Both the position numbers and the translations under genes were made by a program. From contig JAGTJL010000005.1 in the NCBI GenBank assembly GCA_020746875.1, positions 310,001 through 374,000 on the forward strand: a DNA stretch of 64,000 bases, written 5' to 3'. Numbering within the stretch: position 1 is the first letter of the stretch; each line of letters begins with the position of its first letter. Below are positions 36,733 to 46,834 of the stretch, in pieces. The notes beneath the pieces are model-generated. The model ran no database searches, had not been told where the DNA came from, and saw only the letters and a list, made by a program, of their open reading frames with translations. This stretch comes from Rhexocercosporidium sp. MPI-PUGE-AT-0058. Lineage: Eukaryota; Ascomycota; Leotiomycetes; Helotiales.

Positions 36733-37401
36733 ATGGCTTCCAAAATACTCCCCTCAGTCGTTACTCGAACCGAAGAGATGATCGCCACACTCCTCTCTTT
36801 CATTAAAGCCCAAGGAAGTTCTGACTACCTCGGAGAGAAAGTTTCTCAACTTCAACATTCATTACAAGCATCGTATTTAGCAAATCAAGCCTGAGCAGAT
36901 AGCGAGACAGTCCTCCGTGCGTTGCTTCACGATGCAGGTCGATTCATCCCACAGAGTATGAAGATGCCAAAGATGATTGCTCCCAGTGGCACATTCATTG
37001 GTCGCGCAAGTCATGAGGGTTTGAGAGAGAAGTATCACACGATCTGGGATTTAGTGAGAAGATTTTCCAACTTGTGGGCGCGCATGTGATGGCGAAGCGG
37101 TACTTGAAGGCTTTTGATGAGAAGTATTATAATGGGCTGAGCCAGTCAGGTAAACAAACTCTGAAACTTCAGGTAATTTGTCAGCTTAGTCCACAGAATA
37201 TGTTCTGACGAGAGAAGGGAGGAATCTTCACGCTGGAGGTCAAGCAAGCCCAGAAAGACCCTTGGCAGGAGCAGAATCTTGCTATTCGTAGAAGGGATGA
37301 TCTGGCAAAAGATCCTAATTTAAAGTCGAGCTATGGTCTTTCTACGAAGATATGGCAATCAAGTCTATTTTGTATAGGCATATTTATCAGAGAATCTGAC
37401 A
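36733..37401 (+). pseudogene. PhnZ-like HD-domain phosphonate oxygenase pseudogene
   Basis: From ATG at 36733 (MASKILPSVVTRTEEM) the frame gives DYLGEKVSQLQHSLQASYLA, a TGA, then VLRALLHDAGRFIP with the HD metal-binding motif and SHEGLREKY. A frameshift then leads to EKIFQLVGAHVMAKRYL and FDEKYYNGLS. After a possible intron come RRRDDLAKDPN and, in another frame, FYEDMAIKSIL to TGA at 37399-37401. The order of motifs (GE.VSQL.HALQ, LLHD.G, HE, GAHV.AKRYL, WDDLAKDP) is that of PhnZ-type mixed-valent di-iron HD oxygenases, which split hydroxy-aminoethylphosphonate into glycine and phosphate. At least one nonsense codon and two frameshifts make it non-functional. Assignment to the PhnZ/HD-phosphonate group is from memory of the family pattern. 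Confidence 0.72.
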
Positions 37402-37424
37402 GCGTCTGACTTTTGCAAAATCAT

Positions 37425-38656
37425 GGTCTACAATTCCGTTAGATGGAAGGGAATACTCGCTTCCCCAAAAACTAACTGCCATAATTTGCGTCGATAGCTT
37501 CGATCCCGAGTCCCTTAACCAAGGAATTGTAGATGGTATCTTCCAAAATCGAGCTAGGTTCGTCGAGAGCGGTTTTCATATGACCACCAAGAGCTGCATG
37601 CCATCCTTCACGAATCCAAACAATGTCTCCATCACAACCCGCGCACCTCCTTCGTTCCATAGAATTGCTGGAAACTACTATCTCGACCGAAAAAACAAGT
37701 AAGAGGACATGATCGTCGACGACACTCTCCTCAGAGGCACTACACTTCTGTCCTTGTTGGCCAGGAGAGATGTCGAAGTCACCGCAGTCATGGCCAAGGA
37801 TAGAATCCACCGAATTCTAGCGCACGAGATCGACGGATCCATCTATTTTTCGGCGGAGAAGGCTGGAGATGCCATTATTAAAGATAAGGGCATCGAGGAT
37901 GTCGAAACATGGATTGGAAGACCTGCTCCGCCGCAATCTTCTGGGGACTTGTCACTTTATGTTCTTGATTATTGATTCAGGTGTGAAGTTACTAGAAGAG
38001 GGAAAGTCAGATTTTCAGTATCTGACTTTGTAATTACGACTTCATTCAATACAAGCATGCACCGGGGAGCGATGAGGCGAACAGCTTCATGCGTAATATC
38101 GATCTCCGAATTGGCAGATTGATTGATCTCGGAGAAATTGTTGCGGTCACCGGAGATCACGGTATGAGCGACAAAGCAGATGAGAATGGCAATCCGAATG
38201 TCATCTTGCTGGAAGATGAGTTAGTCAGCAAGTAGGGTAAAAATACAGCAAAAGTCATCTGTCCAATCTCCGATCCCTTTGTTCGACACCATGGAGTAGT
38301 TGGATCTTTTGTACGACTCTGCCTGGAATCTACTGATATGTTGCAAGCTGTCCTCGACTTCTGCAAGTCAATTCTAGGTGTTGAAGAAGCTCTGCCGGGC
38401 CACGAGGCAGCTTTGAGGTTCGAGCAGCCACTTGATAGAAGAGATGAAATTGTGGTTATTTCCAAGAAGAACTTCGTGATTAGCGGTTTAAGGTAGGCCA
38501 TGATCTCTGCCAACTGGGTGAACATCGATTGAGATTGCATGGTGGCCTCGCTGAACAAATATCCCTTTGCTCCTGTGTCGACCATCAACGAGCCAGCCGG
38601 CGAAGAAGTTGTGGAGGAACTATGATATCTTTGACCTGGCATTGAACCTGGATTGA
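37425..38656 (+). pseudogene. Phosphonoacetate hydrolase (PhnA) pseudogene
   Basis: The plus strand reads DGREYSLPQKLTAIICVDSF, CMPSFTNPNNVSITT (the nucleophile Thr region), NYYLDRKNK, a TAA at 37700-37702, MIVDDTLLRGTTLLSLLARR, KAGDAIIKDKGIEDVETWIG and LSLYVLDY before another stop. In a shifted frame come YKHAPGSDEANSFMRNIDLR, VAVTGDHGMSDKADENGNPN (metal-binding DHG), a TAG, and AKVICPISDPFVRHHG. Further shifts lead to LRLHGGLAEQ and a terminal YDIFDLALN. This is the alkaline-phosphatase-superfamily order of phosphonoacetate hydrolase, which cleaves the C-P bond of phosphonoacetate to acetate and phosphate. The first TAA fits CAA-to-TAA, and the later TAG fits TGG-to-TAG. The gene is dead but nearly full length. 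Confidence 0.85.
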
Positions 38657-38879
38657 TGGAATATTGGATACCTCTTTGATAGGTGGAAAGGCGGCCTTGT
38701 CCTCCTTGGTTCTGCTATAGATATCTCTAGGTTACAGTTACTCTGGCGACCGCTCTGATAGATGGCTCAATTGGGTTGCGCAAACGCAGAATCCATTGGC
38801 CACATATCGAATGACTGATTTGAGAGAAAAATGTAATTTTTATTGAAACACATCCAGTGAGGCTCCACCAATCCAGTCG

Positions 38880-39480
38880 AATTAATCGTGTACGACATCC
38901 ATATGATCAGATACGTTCATGTTTTGACTCGGCCTATGAAAAATTTCATATGAGCCGTGAAGTCTCGATTGTGGAAACTTCTCAAGCAGTCGTCTTAGAA
39001 CTTTGTGATTCTTGCTAGGAGATGGATTGGTCGAATGATAGAAGCCATGCGCTCCAGAACGAAAATTCTCTCCCGTAAAAGCTTCATGACGTCGACAAAC
39101 CAACCTGGACAGCATGGGAGTAAGTCGTCGAGATTCGCAACAGGCATATGGAAGTGAAAGCTATCATCTTATCGAAACACAGTGGGAGATTACTCATAAA
39201 TGTTTGAAATTCTTGGTCAGTATTGATGCTGCGGACAATTGCAGTAGCGAAGAGAACAGCAGAGTCCGCTGTTTCTCGCATTTCGGCAGACAGTATGGCA
39301 CCAGAAGCAACAGCTTCGGTACACACATCTCGAAAGGTGTGGAAAGAAATGTAAAGCCTTCGCAAAGTGATGATGCAGTCCAACACCTTTGGAGGGTAAT
39401 TCCCAATTGCAGAATGTGGCTTGAGGGTGAAGGGACTGTAGTCACTTTCTCAACAGCGGGAAATGTACACGTATCAGTCA
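38880..39480 (-). pseudogene. Remnant of a regulator-like protein, C-terminal part
   Basis: A minus-strand frame reads PPKVLDCIITLRRLYISFHT, DVCTEAVASGAILSAEMRET and TFMSNLPLCFDKMIAFTSIC, and ends at a TGA. It resumes in another frame with SRLVCRRHEAFTGENFRSG and ends PSQNMNVSDHMDVVHD at about 38882. The helical, Cys-poor composition resembles the C-terminal half of fungal-specific (Zn2Cys6) transcription factors, but I see no zinc cluster and cannot prove it. It sits right beside the PhnA remnant and might have been the cluster's regulator. Confidence 0.35.
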
Positions 39481-40196
39481 TCTAGCAAATCAAAACCTAG
39501 TCGGTCTCTTCTCTTGAAACATTGTGAACTCTCAATTATCAACGAATATTATATCTCCCACCTGAGTTTCATGTCACGCAACATGACATGTTCAATGCAA
39601 AGCCATGTTTGTTTCGCTCGCTTATTTACCCCTTTAGTGTAAGCGAGTTCCAATAGCTTAGCACAAATCTCAACCCAGCTCTGTTTTTTTGCTTCCGTTT
39701 CTTCAGTAAATGATCATATTGGCTCCACTAATAGAAATTCCAACATGGAGAATCGCTGAGCCTTAAGCCAGGAACAAGACAAAACAAAACACAACGCAAG
39801 TTATTGGTATCATCTCTTGAGAGCAGAATTTGGAGTCCTCTCGGATATTCATCAAATATAAAAGCTGGCCATCGCTCTTTCCTTTCCTTTTTATCTTTCT
39901 CTAGAGGTAGTCACGCCTGCCTGCGCGGATAGCGTGAACCAAATAACGCTGCATCCAGAATAGAACACCTTTCATTTCCTACCTCCTCGATTTCCTGTTC
40001 GTTCCATTTCCTTACCCTTACTTAACTGTTTCTGGCTATTATATTGTAGATGACTCTTCAGTGCCAAGGCGAGCTTGAAAATCATATGGAAAGTAACTTA
40101 AGGTACCTCAGTCAATGAATTTATTTACATCTATTTATCTCGGCAGCTAGCTTGATTGATAGCTAGACCTATGATTAGCACGATGGCACAAAAACT
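39481..40196. other. Intergenic region, nothing recognised
   Basis: AT-rich sequence between two pseudogenes. I see no open frame of interest and no RNA gene. Confidence 0.5.
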
Positions 40197-41817
40197 CTAC
40201 TCATCAAATAAGCGATCTAGTCGCAGATAGTGTTTCCTCCCGTAGAATACCCAGGTGATCATGGATAGAACTATCATTCCCACAACAATAACGCTGGTAT
40301 ATGCCATGCTCCCGGCAGTGGTTGGGAGGTAGTACGGGAACGAGAAGAATACGAGATGCGCCTATAAACGCCAGTTAGACTCGCGCACACATTAGAATAA
40401 AACTACTCCAGACAGCTAACTAAGGCGCATACTATTCCCTAAAGAACGGTTGCTCAGAAAGGGGTCGAGTAGTCTCTCCACACTACCGAGAAGTACCTGT
40501 GGAAGGGCCACCCTCCGTCTCGAGCTATGGCAAACAGCGTGTGTGATGTAACCAGCTGAAGAGAGCTAGTACCCCCTAGAAAAGCACTCCTCGAGGCAAC
40601 CTCGAGGAGAAACCAATGTAAAGCGATTGGATGAGACGATGAGACCTACGGTCTAATTCTGCCAGAGGGGTAAGGTAGTACGTGATAAGACTAAAAGGAA
40701 GATTATACAAGGAGGCTCCGTAAGCTTTTAGCTCGCTTTACTTTCAGCTTTTAGAATTCAAATCAATTAATGTTTTATAAAACAATTCCAAAAGGAAAAT
40801 ATGAAAGACGACTATAGAAGATATTACGAGAAGAGATTACAAAAGAAAGCGTACAAAGGAGAAAAGTACTCAGAAAAATAAAAGAAAAAGAGAAAAGAGA
40901 AAGGCAAAAAGAGAATATAAGAGATTATATATATTTCCTAGGACTTCTCGAAGTTTATTTAAAAAAGAGAGTTTAACTCCTCTTTTTTATCTACTTTTGT
41001 CTTCACATACACCTCGCTTCACGAAATGAGGCTCCCAGCAAAGAAATCTATTCTTTTTCAGCATATAAGTCTTTCTCTTTCAGCGTCTAATACGCTATAT
41101 TTACAAGGAAGCTCGAGGAATTACCCTCGAGGAGTGCTTTTCTAGGGATTGCGCTCAGGGCGGTCATAGCACTAACGAGTTTGTCCATCCGGAGAGTCAA
41201 TTTCGGTATCACTATGTTGGAAGGCCAGTAGGGTCGCTCATAATAAGATCGATTGGAGGGAAGTAGAAGACAAAAAATGATAAGGAAGGCAGAGCGGTAA
41301 TGAATACAGTGGCGATGGCGGCAATGAGGGCTTTAGGGACATTCTTGCTAGGATTTGGTATCTCTTCTGACATGTGGATCACGGCGTCAAGCTAGAGGCA
41401 TAGTTAACTAAATCCGAGAGACAAATCAGAGAGATTTTTACCCCTGCAAATATGTATGCAGGATTGGCCAAGCCTGTCATGAAGCATATAAGCGAGTTCT
41501 ATCCTGTTTCATTGGTGAATTCTGAAAATAGAAAGGAGGTGGGGTTCTTGTATGGCGACCGGATGGGCATGATGATGAACAGAGATGATGAAAGTCCCAA
41601 TGGATATAAAAGCTGTGGTAGTTGAGAGATACGGTCTGCAATTTTTGGTTAAGACGCTCTGCTGGCGGAGCTATGAGAGATATGATTGGGAAGTTTCGTT
41701 ATAGCTCCGCCGAGTATCCTAGCTGTAACAACTCTTCATTGTTGGTCGTGGCGTTCTCTTGTTTTCGCCAACAACATTTGGAGAATTGGCAACAATATCA
41801 GTAATAATGGGCCCCAT
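40197..41817 (-). pseudogene. APC-family amino acid/choline/GABA permease pseudogene, interrupted by a TIR element
   Basis: On the minus strand an ATG at 41817 starts a hydrophilic N-terminus leading to EELLQLGYSAEL, a TAA and RNFPIISLI, the pre-TM1 pattern of fungal permeases. About 200 residues (helices 1-5) are missing. The body then reads EFTNETG, a TAG (W in relatives), LICFMTGLANPAYIFAG, an intron, and DAVIHMSEEIPNPSKNVPKA, the best family signature. After the insertion at 40574-41147 it resumes as SSLQLVTSHTLFAIARDGGW, then a TGA (W) and a TAG (Q). It ends in hydrophobic helices and RLDRLFDE. Stops, a deletion and the insertion make it non-functional. It is divergent from the amine oxidase gene and probably once fed its substrate. 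Confidence 0.82.
40574..41147. mobile_element. 574-bp non-autonomous terminal-inverted-repeat element
   Basis: The left end CCCTAGAAAAGCACTCCTCG and the right end, its exact reverse complement, bound a 574-bp AT-rich, non-coding block. The perfect repeat is 23 bp (through GAGG), and a second CCTCGAG motif follows on each side. The block interrupts the permease pseudogene precisely between two conserved segments, which shows it is an insertion. I see no clear target-site duplication. Internal purine runs (GAAAAG/AAGAGA) hold no ORF. It behaves like a MITE whose transposase is elsewhere. Confidence 0.75.
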
Positions 41818-42765
41818 GGTAATTAGATGATTACTGTACATGTGACGAGAAGGAGATGGAAGAATCGACTGGTGTTCGAACCCAACACAATGTAGTGAGT
41901 TTGTTTGGGCCGTGTTAAGAAACGAAGTTTAGAGAATAGTGATAACGCAGAGATGATTGATTGGCTTGGTGGATAATCGATGAGCAGGTTACCTGGTCTG
42001 ATCTTCTCTTAAGCAAAGACGCTTGTCAGGAGCGTCTTATCTCCGTCCGACTAGGCTTTAAAGTTTTGCTTCCCCTCTTCAGTAGATACAACTCGCCGTA
42101 GCGAACAGTCTCGATCGAGCAAATAGTACGAGGACAGGAAGCCGCTAATGGAACTTATAAAGCAGGTATCAAGTGATCGGTGTTGAATTGGTTGGATTGT
42201 TTCTCGCCTGGCTTGTCCCAATGAGGAAATTTGTGCGGTGCTGAGTTGTACCCACCTATCCCATCGACCGGTGAGACATTGATCACGCTAGCAGGGGAGC
42301 AGGAGTAAGGGCTCTTATTGGTTGACAAGATGGATGTCAACTGAGCCTCATCCTCTGGCGAATGACATCCTCTCGTTTATGCCCTGCTTAACGTGCCGGG
42401 GATACGGGGGAAAGATGGAACATCGTTTCGGTGAGACATTGCCTACCTGGAATATTATGGGGCATTGATCGATCCTCTGGGTCACTGCTGAACTCAAGTG
42501 GAATTAAGCGCCCTGGGTTGCATGCCTCTGTGTTGCTCGAGTCGTACTAATTGCCTAATTCTGCTCGGTGGCTTTTGAGGCACAAATCTCGTCTATCATT
42601 AATATCGTCTAAGTTGCTTCCCAGCAAGAGGGTGTGATCAAATAAATGAGCCAGAAATCTTGACATTCAACAAGAAACGCAACCTCCTTCCGCGTGCATT
42701 CACAGCTCCTCTAAGCAAATTGCCACTTCTACGGAAGACAACAAATCCTCAGCTCTCACATCAAC
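41818..42765. promoter_or_regulatory. Divergent upstream region of permease pseudogene and amine oxidase
   Basis: A 948-bp spacer between the old permease start and the amine oxidase start. It presumably contains the amine oxidase promoter. I cannot point to a specific binding site for the adjacent Zn2Cys6 factor. Confidence 0.4.
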
Positions 42766-44267
42766 ATGAGACGCTCAGCAGACGGATTTTCATGGAAGGA
42801 AACCACGGGTCGTGTTGACGGCCTTGAGACTGTCGCAGCCGTTTCCGGAACACCAGAAACTTCAATTCTCAAGGAATACAACACCATAGTCATCGGCACA
42901 GGGTTCGCTGGTCTGATTGCTGCACGCGACCTGTCTCTTGCTGGGGTCTCCGTACTTCTGGTAGAGGGAAGAGACCGTATTGGCGGTCGGACATGGACCG
43001 CAGATGTGGATGGTGAGAAGATTGAGATGGGTGGTACTTGGGTGCATTGGGCTCAACCTCATGGTAGGTATATCCTGCGTCTAAACTGGGAGAGAGTGCT
43101 CACAGAATATGGACAGTCTTTTGCGAGCTCCAGAGATATGGATTAGACCAGTTCATAACCTCCCCGGTTAATGGAAGCAACCGTTTACATATCGAAAATG
43201 CACAAGGAGTGAAGCCAAATATCATCACGGATGTTGCAAAGCATGACACCGAACTGCAACAGTCGATGCAACGCTACTTTGATATTGACGGCTCTGGAGG
43301 CAAAATGACTTTGCCATTTCCACACAATCCCAGCAATTCCTTCGAGGCAATGGCCGAGGCCGACACATTATCAATTACTGATCGTGTCAATCAGATTCCG
43401 GATCTCACCTCGGAACAGAAGACCGCTTTGGTAAAGGAGGTTGCAGGGCCGCACTCCTCGTCTCCGCACACGGCTGGATTCATTGAGGTCCTCCGCTGGT
43501 ATGCACTCTCGAACTTCGAGCAGTCAACAATGGAAGCCACCACCATGCGGTATAAGATAGCAAAGGGAACTTCCCAACTTGCCCTGGCCATTTTCGATGA
43601 GTTCACAGGCCATGCAATCTTCAATCAGAAAGTAACCGAGATCGAGCAAGTGGATGATCGTTGCATCGTTCATACTGCTATGGGCAAAATTTTCAAAGCC
43701 AGGAATGTTATCTCGACAGTACCCCTCAACGTGGCGAAAACGTTGAAATACACTCCGCCACTGCCACCTCTACGACAAGAAGCTTTGGAAAAAGGTCATA
43801 CATGCAAGGGTGGGAAACTGCATGCCTTCGTACACAACAACATGCCCAATGGGTTTACCACAGCTGGGTGCGTGCCGTTACCAATAACCTTTGGGTGGTC
43901 GGACGGAGTAGATAGTAAGGATAACACACATTTAGTGCTATTCACTTCTGAATATGCCGAAATGAGCGACACTGCGAAGACAGTGGCACACGTCAGAAAA
44001 TTACACCCGGAAGACTTTTCGGTGGCAAGTCTTGTTGGCATGGATTGGAATGCCGACGAGTTTGCGCAGGGGATGTGGTGTATGTTTGAGAAGGGCTACT
44101 TCACCAAGTACTGGAAGGAACTGAAGAAACCTCATGGACGTTTGTCGTTCGCAAGTGCAGATACTGCGGATGGCTGGCGGGGATTTATTGATGGTGCGAT
44201 TGAACAGGGAAAGCGGGCCGCAGCAGATGTGATTAAGCCGCGAGGGACCCTCAGAGCTCAAACATAA
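42766..44267 (+). CDS. Flavin-containing amine oxidase (monoamine oxidase family)
   Basis: Two exons, 42766-43063 and 43117-44267, giving 482 residues. The 53-nt intron is the only choice that restores frame; it joins WVHWAQPH to VFCELQRYGLDQF. The FAD-binding Rossmann motif is TIVIGTGFAGLIAARDLSLA followed by EGRDRIGGRTW (residues about 45-80). The conserved MGGTWVHW and C-terminal SADTADGWRGFIDGAIEQGK close the FAD site. These enzymes oxidise primary or secondary amines to imines with H2O2 release, like Aspergillus MAO-N. No signal peptide or C-terminal membrane anchor is apparent, and a peroxisomal location cannot be judged. It lies between a dead permease and a Zn2Cys6 regulator, suggesting amine use as a nitrogen source. 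Confidence 0.92.
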
Positions 44268-44520
44268 GAATACACAGAGAAGCATTAGCGAGCTGCACTG
44301 TTGAATGCAGACAAATAACCGTACAGTAGATCGTTGTTTTTGAGTGTGATAGCTGGAGCGACTATAAATCAGCCGATTTGAACAGCTCAAGCGAGACTCT
44401 ATACCGGGTTGTTAAGTGGCAGACCAGATAGAGAAGTAATCAAGCAATGTGAAGATTTCAAGACGCAACAACGCTCAAGAATAGTCCATAAGCCACAGCG
44501 CAAGTCCAAGTTCCCTTTTC

Positions 44521-46086
44521 TCAACCAAGAAGCATATCCCAACCAGTGCTATCAAGACCGGCAAGCCAGGTGACAGCGCCGGTCGCCGAGTTTCCACGCC
44601 GTGCAGCAATGATCAATGATATAAAACGTTGAACCCAAATTGAGCCACGGAACTGCGATACTGAGGCTATAGCGTCTACTAGAATAGAAAATTGGCTCCA
44701 TGACTCAGGAGGGAGGATCGATGCCGCGATCAGTGTTGGGAAAAATAAGACTGTCCATGCGGGCTTTTCAACGGCAATGCTTTGTAACATCTGGCACATC
44801 TTCTGGCCGAGACTTGCCAGGTAGACTTTTGATTCAGTTGACGTTGCTTCTAGTAGAAAAGGAGCGACCTGATATAATGTGGCAAGGCCAGTGTACCGAT
44901 AGAGTTCGGCAGTCGTCAGGATCTCGTGAATGTCCGCAGTTCCAGCGAGAATTACAAGGTGATTGGGGAGCTGCCACGATAGTAGAGCACTCTCCAGAGA
45001 ATACGCTTCCATCTCATCTTGGTACCCCAAACTATGAGCCTTCCGAACATATCTTCCACTGTATCCCAGGATCCTAAATAACCCACCACTAAAGCCAACT
45101 AAAGGCTCACAGCGGCTTTCGAGGTCGGACCGGAGCTCAGCAGCGCCTCCCAACCTTCCTGCCATCAATTGCTCGTCGATAAGATCGTCATCGTCGTATA
45201 AAAACGATACGAAAGTTTCCCAGTACAAAAAAGTCGATATGATATACGACGGCGTAGACATCTGGCTTTGATACCGCTTTCGTAGAAGCTCTCGCGCAGC
45301 TCGGATATGGCATGTATCGCAAGTCATCTGGTTGCCATAGCTCTGGAACATGCCTAACAGCAAAATACTGACCAGAACACTCTCAGAGTACAATTGGGAC
45401 TCGCTCATCAACGCTTGGCGAAGCAAGCGTAACGTAATCGCCTTGTTGAAATTCGTGCAGTCACCTTGGTCATTCCCAGTGGTCATCGAAGCACACATCT
45501 GGGCTGTGTGAAGAACAAGCTCTGATTCTTGAAGCATTTGGTAGATGGAGCTCTTGATCGGATTTCGGGAACTCTCGAACGCAGACATGATTTCGACGGT
45601 CCCCCCATGGAAGAACATGCTCAGGAGTCGAGGATCTGCATTCGCGAATGGTGTGATTAAGACTTTTGGTACAGGAATTTCATGCTGGAATGTTGAATTA
45701 AAATCTGATGAAGGACTAGTTTCGACGATCTCTGAACAGATTGCGGGCTTGACGAGAAAGTCAGTCGAGCTGGTCTGTATCTTTGAAGGAGAAGAAGGTC
45801 TCGGTGCCTTCTTCCGCGTATCTTGCTTGCCAACACTCCGTGAAAATGCTTTTCCGGGTTGCCATTGGACAATTGGGACGATCCCAGTGCATTCTCGGCC
45901 ACGCTTTTTACAGTTGTTACAAGGGTTTCCAGATCTATCGCATAGGATGTGGTACTGCTTGCATGGGGAGCAACCCAGTCGACTTTTTACTCGGCGAGGT
46001 TGCATGGAAACTAGGTGCGCTCTTGCTGTAGCTGTAGGTACTAAGATGATTTGGCGGTTCTGGTTTTCATTGTATTCGAGTCTCAA
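44521..46086 (-). CDS. Zn2Cys6 fungal-specific transcription factor
   Basis: Single-exon frame of 521 residues. The binuclear zinc cluster is GCSPCKQYHILC...CNNCKKRGREC with the expected C-x2-C-x6-C-x6-C-x2-C-x6-C spacing, followed by a basic/Ser-rich linker. The rest (about residues 140-520) is helical and matches the usual middle homology region, with an acidic loop (DDDDLIDEQ). Translation may instead start at the internal ATG 46005 (MQPRRVKSRLGC), which puts the cluster closer to the N-terminus as is common. It is convergent with the amine oxidase gene (253 bp between stops) and is a plausible local regulator, which is inference. Confidence 0.9.
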   Translation of the reverse strand: MRLEYNENQNRQIILVPTATARAHLVSMQPRRVKSRLGCSPCKQYHILCDRSGNPCNNCKKRGRECTGIVPIVQWQPGKAFSRSVGKQDTRKKAPRPSSPSKIQTSSTDFLVKPAICSEIVETSPSSDFNSTFQHEIPVPKVLITPFANADPRLLSMFFHGGTVEIMSAFESSRNPIKSSIYQMLQESELVLHTAQMCASMTTGNDQGDCTNFNKAITLRLLRQALMSESQLYSESVLVSILLLGMFQSYGNQMTCDTCHIRAARELLRKRYQSQMSTPSYIISTFLYWETFVSFLYDDDDLIDEQLMAGRLGGAAELRSDLESRCEPLVGFSGGLFRILGYSGRYVRKAHSLGYQDEMEAYSLESALLSWQLPNHLVILAGTADIHEILTTAELYRYTGLATLYQVAPFLLEATSTESKVYLASLGQKMCQMLQSIAVEKPAWTVLFFPTLIAASILPPESWSQFSILVDAIASVSQFRGSIWVQRFISLIIAARRGNSATGAVTWLAGLDSTGWDMLLG

Positions 46087-46834
46087 GGAGCCGCCAGCTG
46101 CCAGCTGATGAAAGCCTTATCTGTTCGTAGTAAAGCTCAATGAAATGCTGGTGTAGATGCGAATGGGATTCTCCCAAATGGAAAGGTGGTAGGAGATGAA
46201 ATTGAACGTAAATAGTAATAAGATGGGTAGACGTTATGTAATGTAGTGAGGACTTGTTTGTAGCGCCAGGTCCAGGTGCAGGTTATCGCAACAGACCCCG
46301 CTTTTAAACCCCCACTTATGTCACGACTCCTGGTCTTCGGGTTTGGGACAACCTTAGGAAATCTAGTCCGTACGACATCTACTTACAAAGAAACAAGGAC
46401 TTATAAAACTTGGAAGTCCATCCTTTAATTCTTCTAGTTATTGCCTATGTGCTATTATGCTAGCACGATCCTCAAAGCTTCTATCTTCGGCATAATATAT
46501 TTGAATATTTATGACAGAGCACAAAGTGCTTCGACTGAGGCCGGTCTAGCATTTTCAATGATAAGAAATAGGCAAGCTCATTTACTGTTAATTAACAAAG
46601 CTTTGTCTAAGAGTGATTTTTACGTCAATGAAACCTGACTTTGAGTGCGTAGTACCTGCCTCCTGGTTATCAATAATCGTTGTATTCCTTTGTTTGCCTT
46701 TCCCCCTAAGGCTGCATTTCGCAGCTACGCTGCAGATAGCGTGTACTACATAAGAATTAAAGCGAAAAAGAATACCTTCCATGATCAATCCATATGATGG
46801 CCAGAGATTCAACCTACTATCCCGCATAAGTGAT
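46087..46834. other. Intergenic region, nothing recognised
   Basis: AT-rich sequence between the Zn2Cys6 gene's upstream side and the HET gene's 3' end. It should contain the regulator's promoter and the HET gene terminator. Confidence 0.5.

Noticed and set aside
43064..43105. 42-nt version of the amine oxidase intron
   Set aside because: It keeps the reading frame that runs into TAG at 43144. The 53-nt version (acceptor at 43116) restores the conserved frame.
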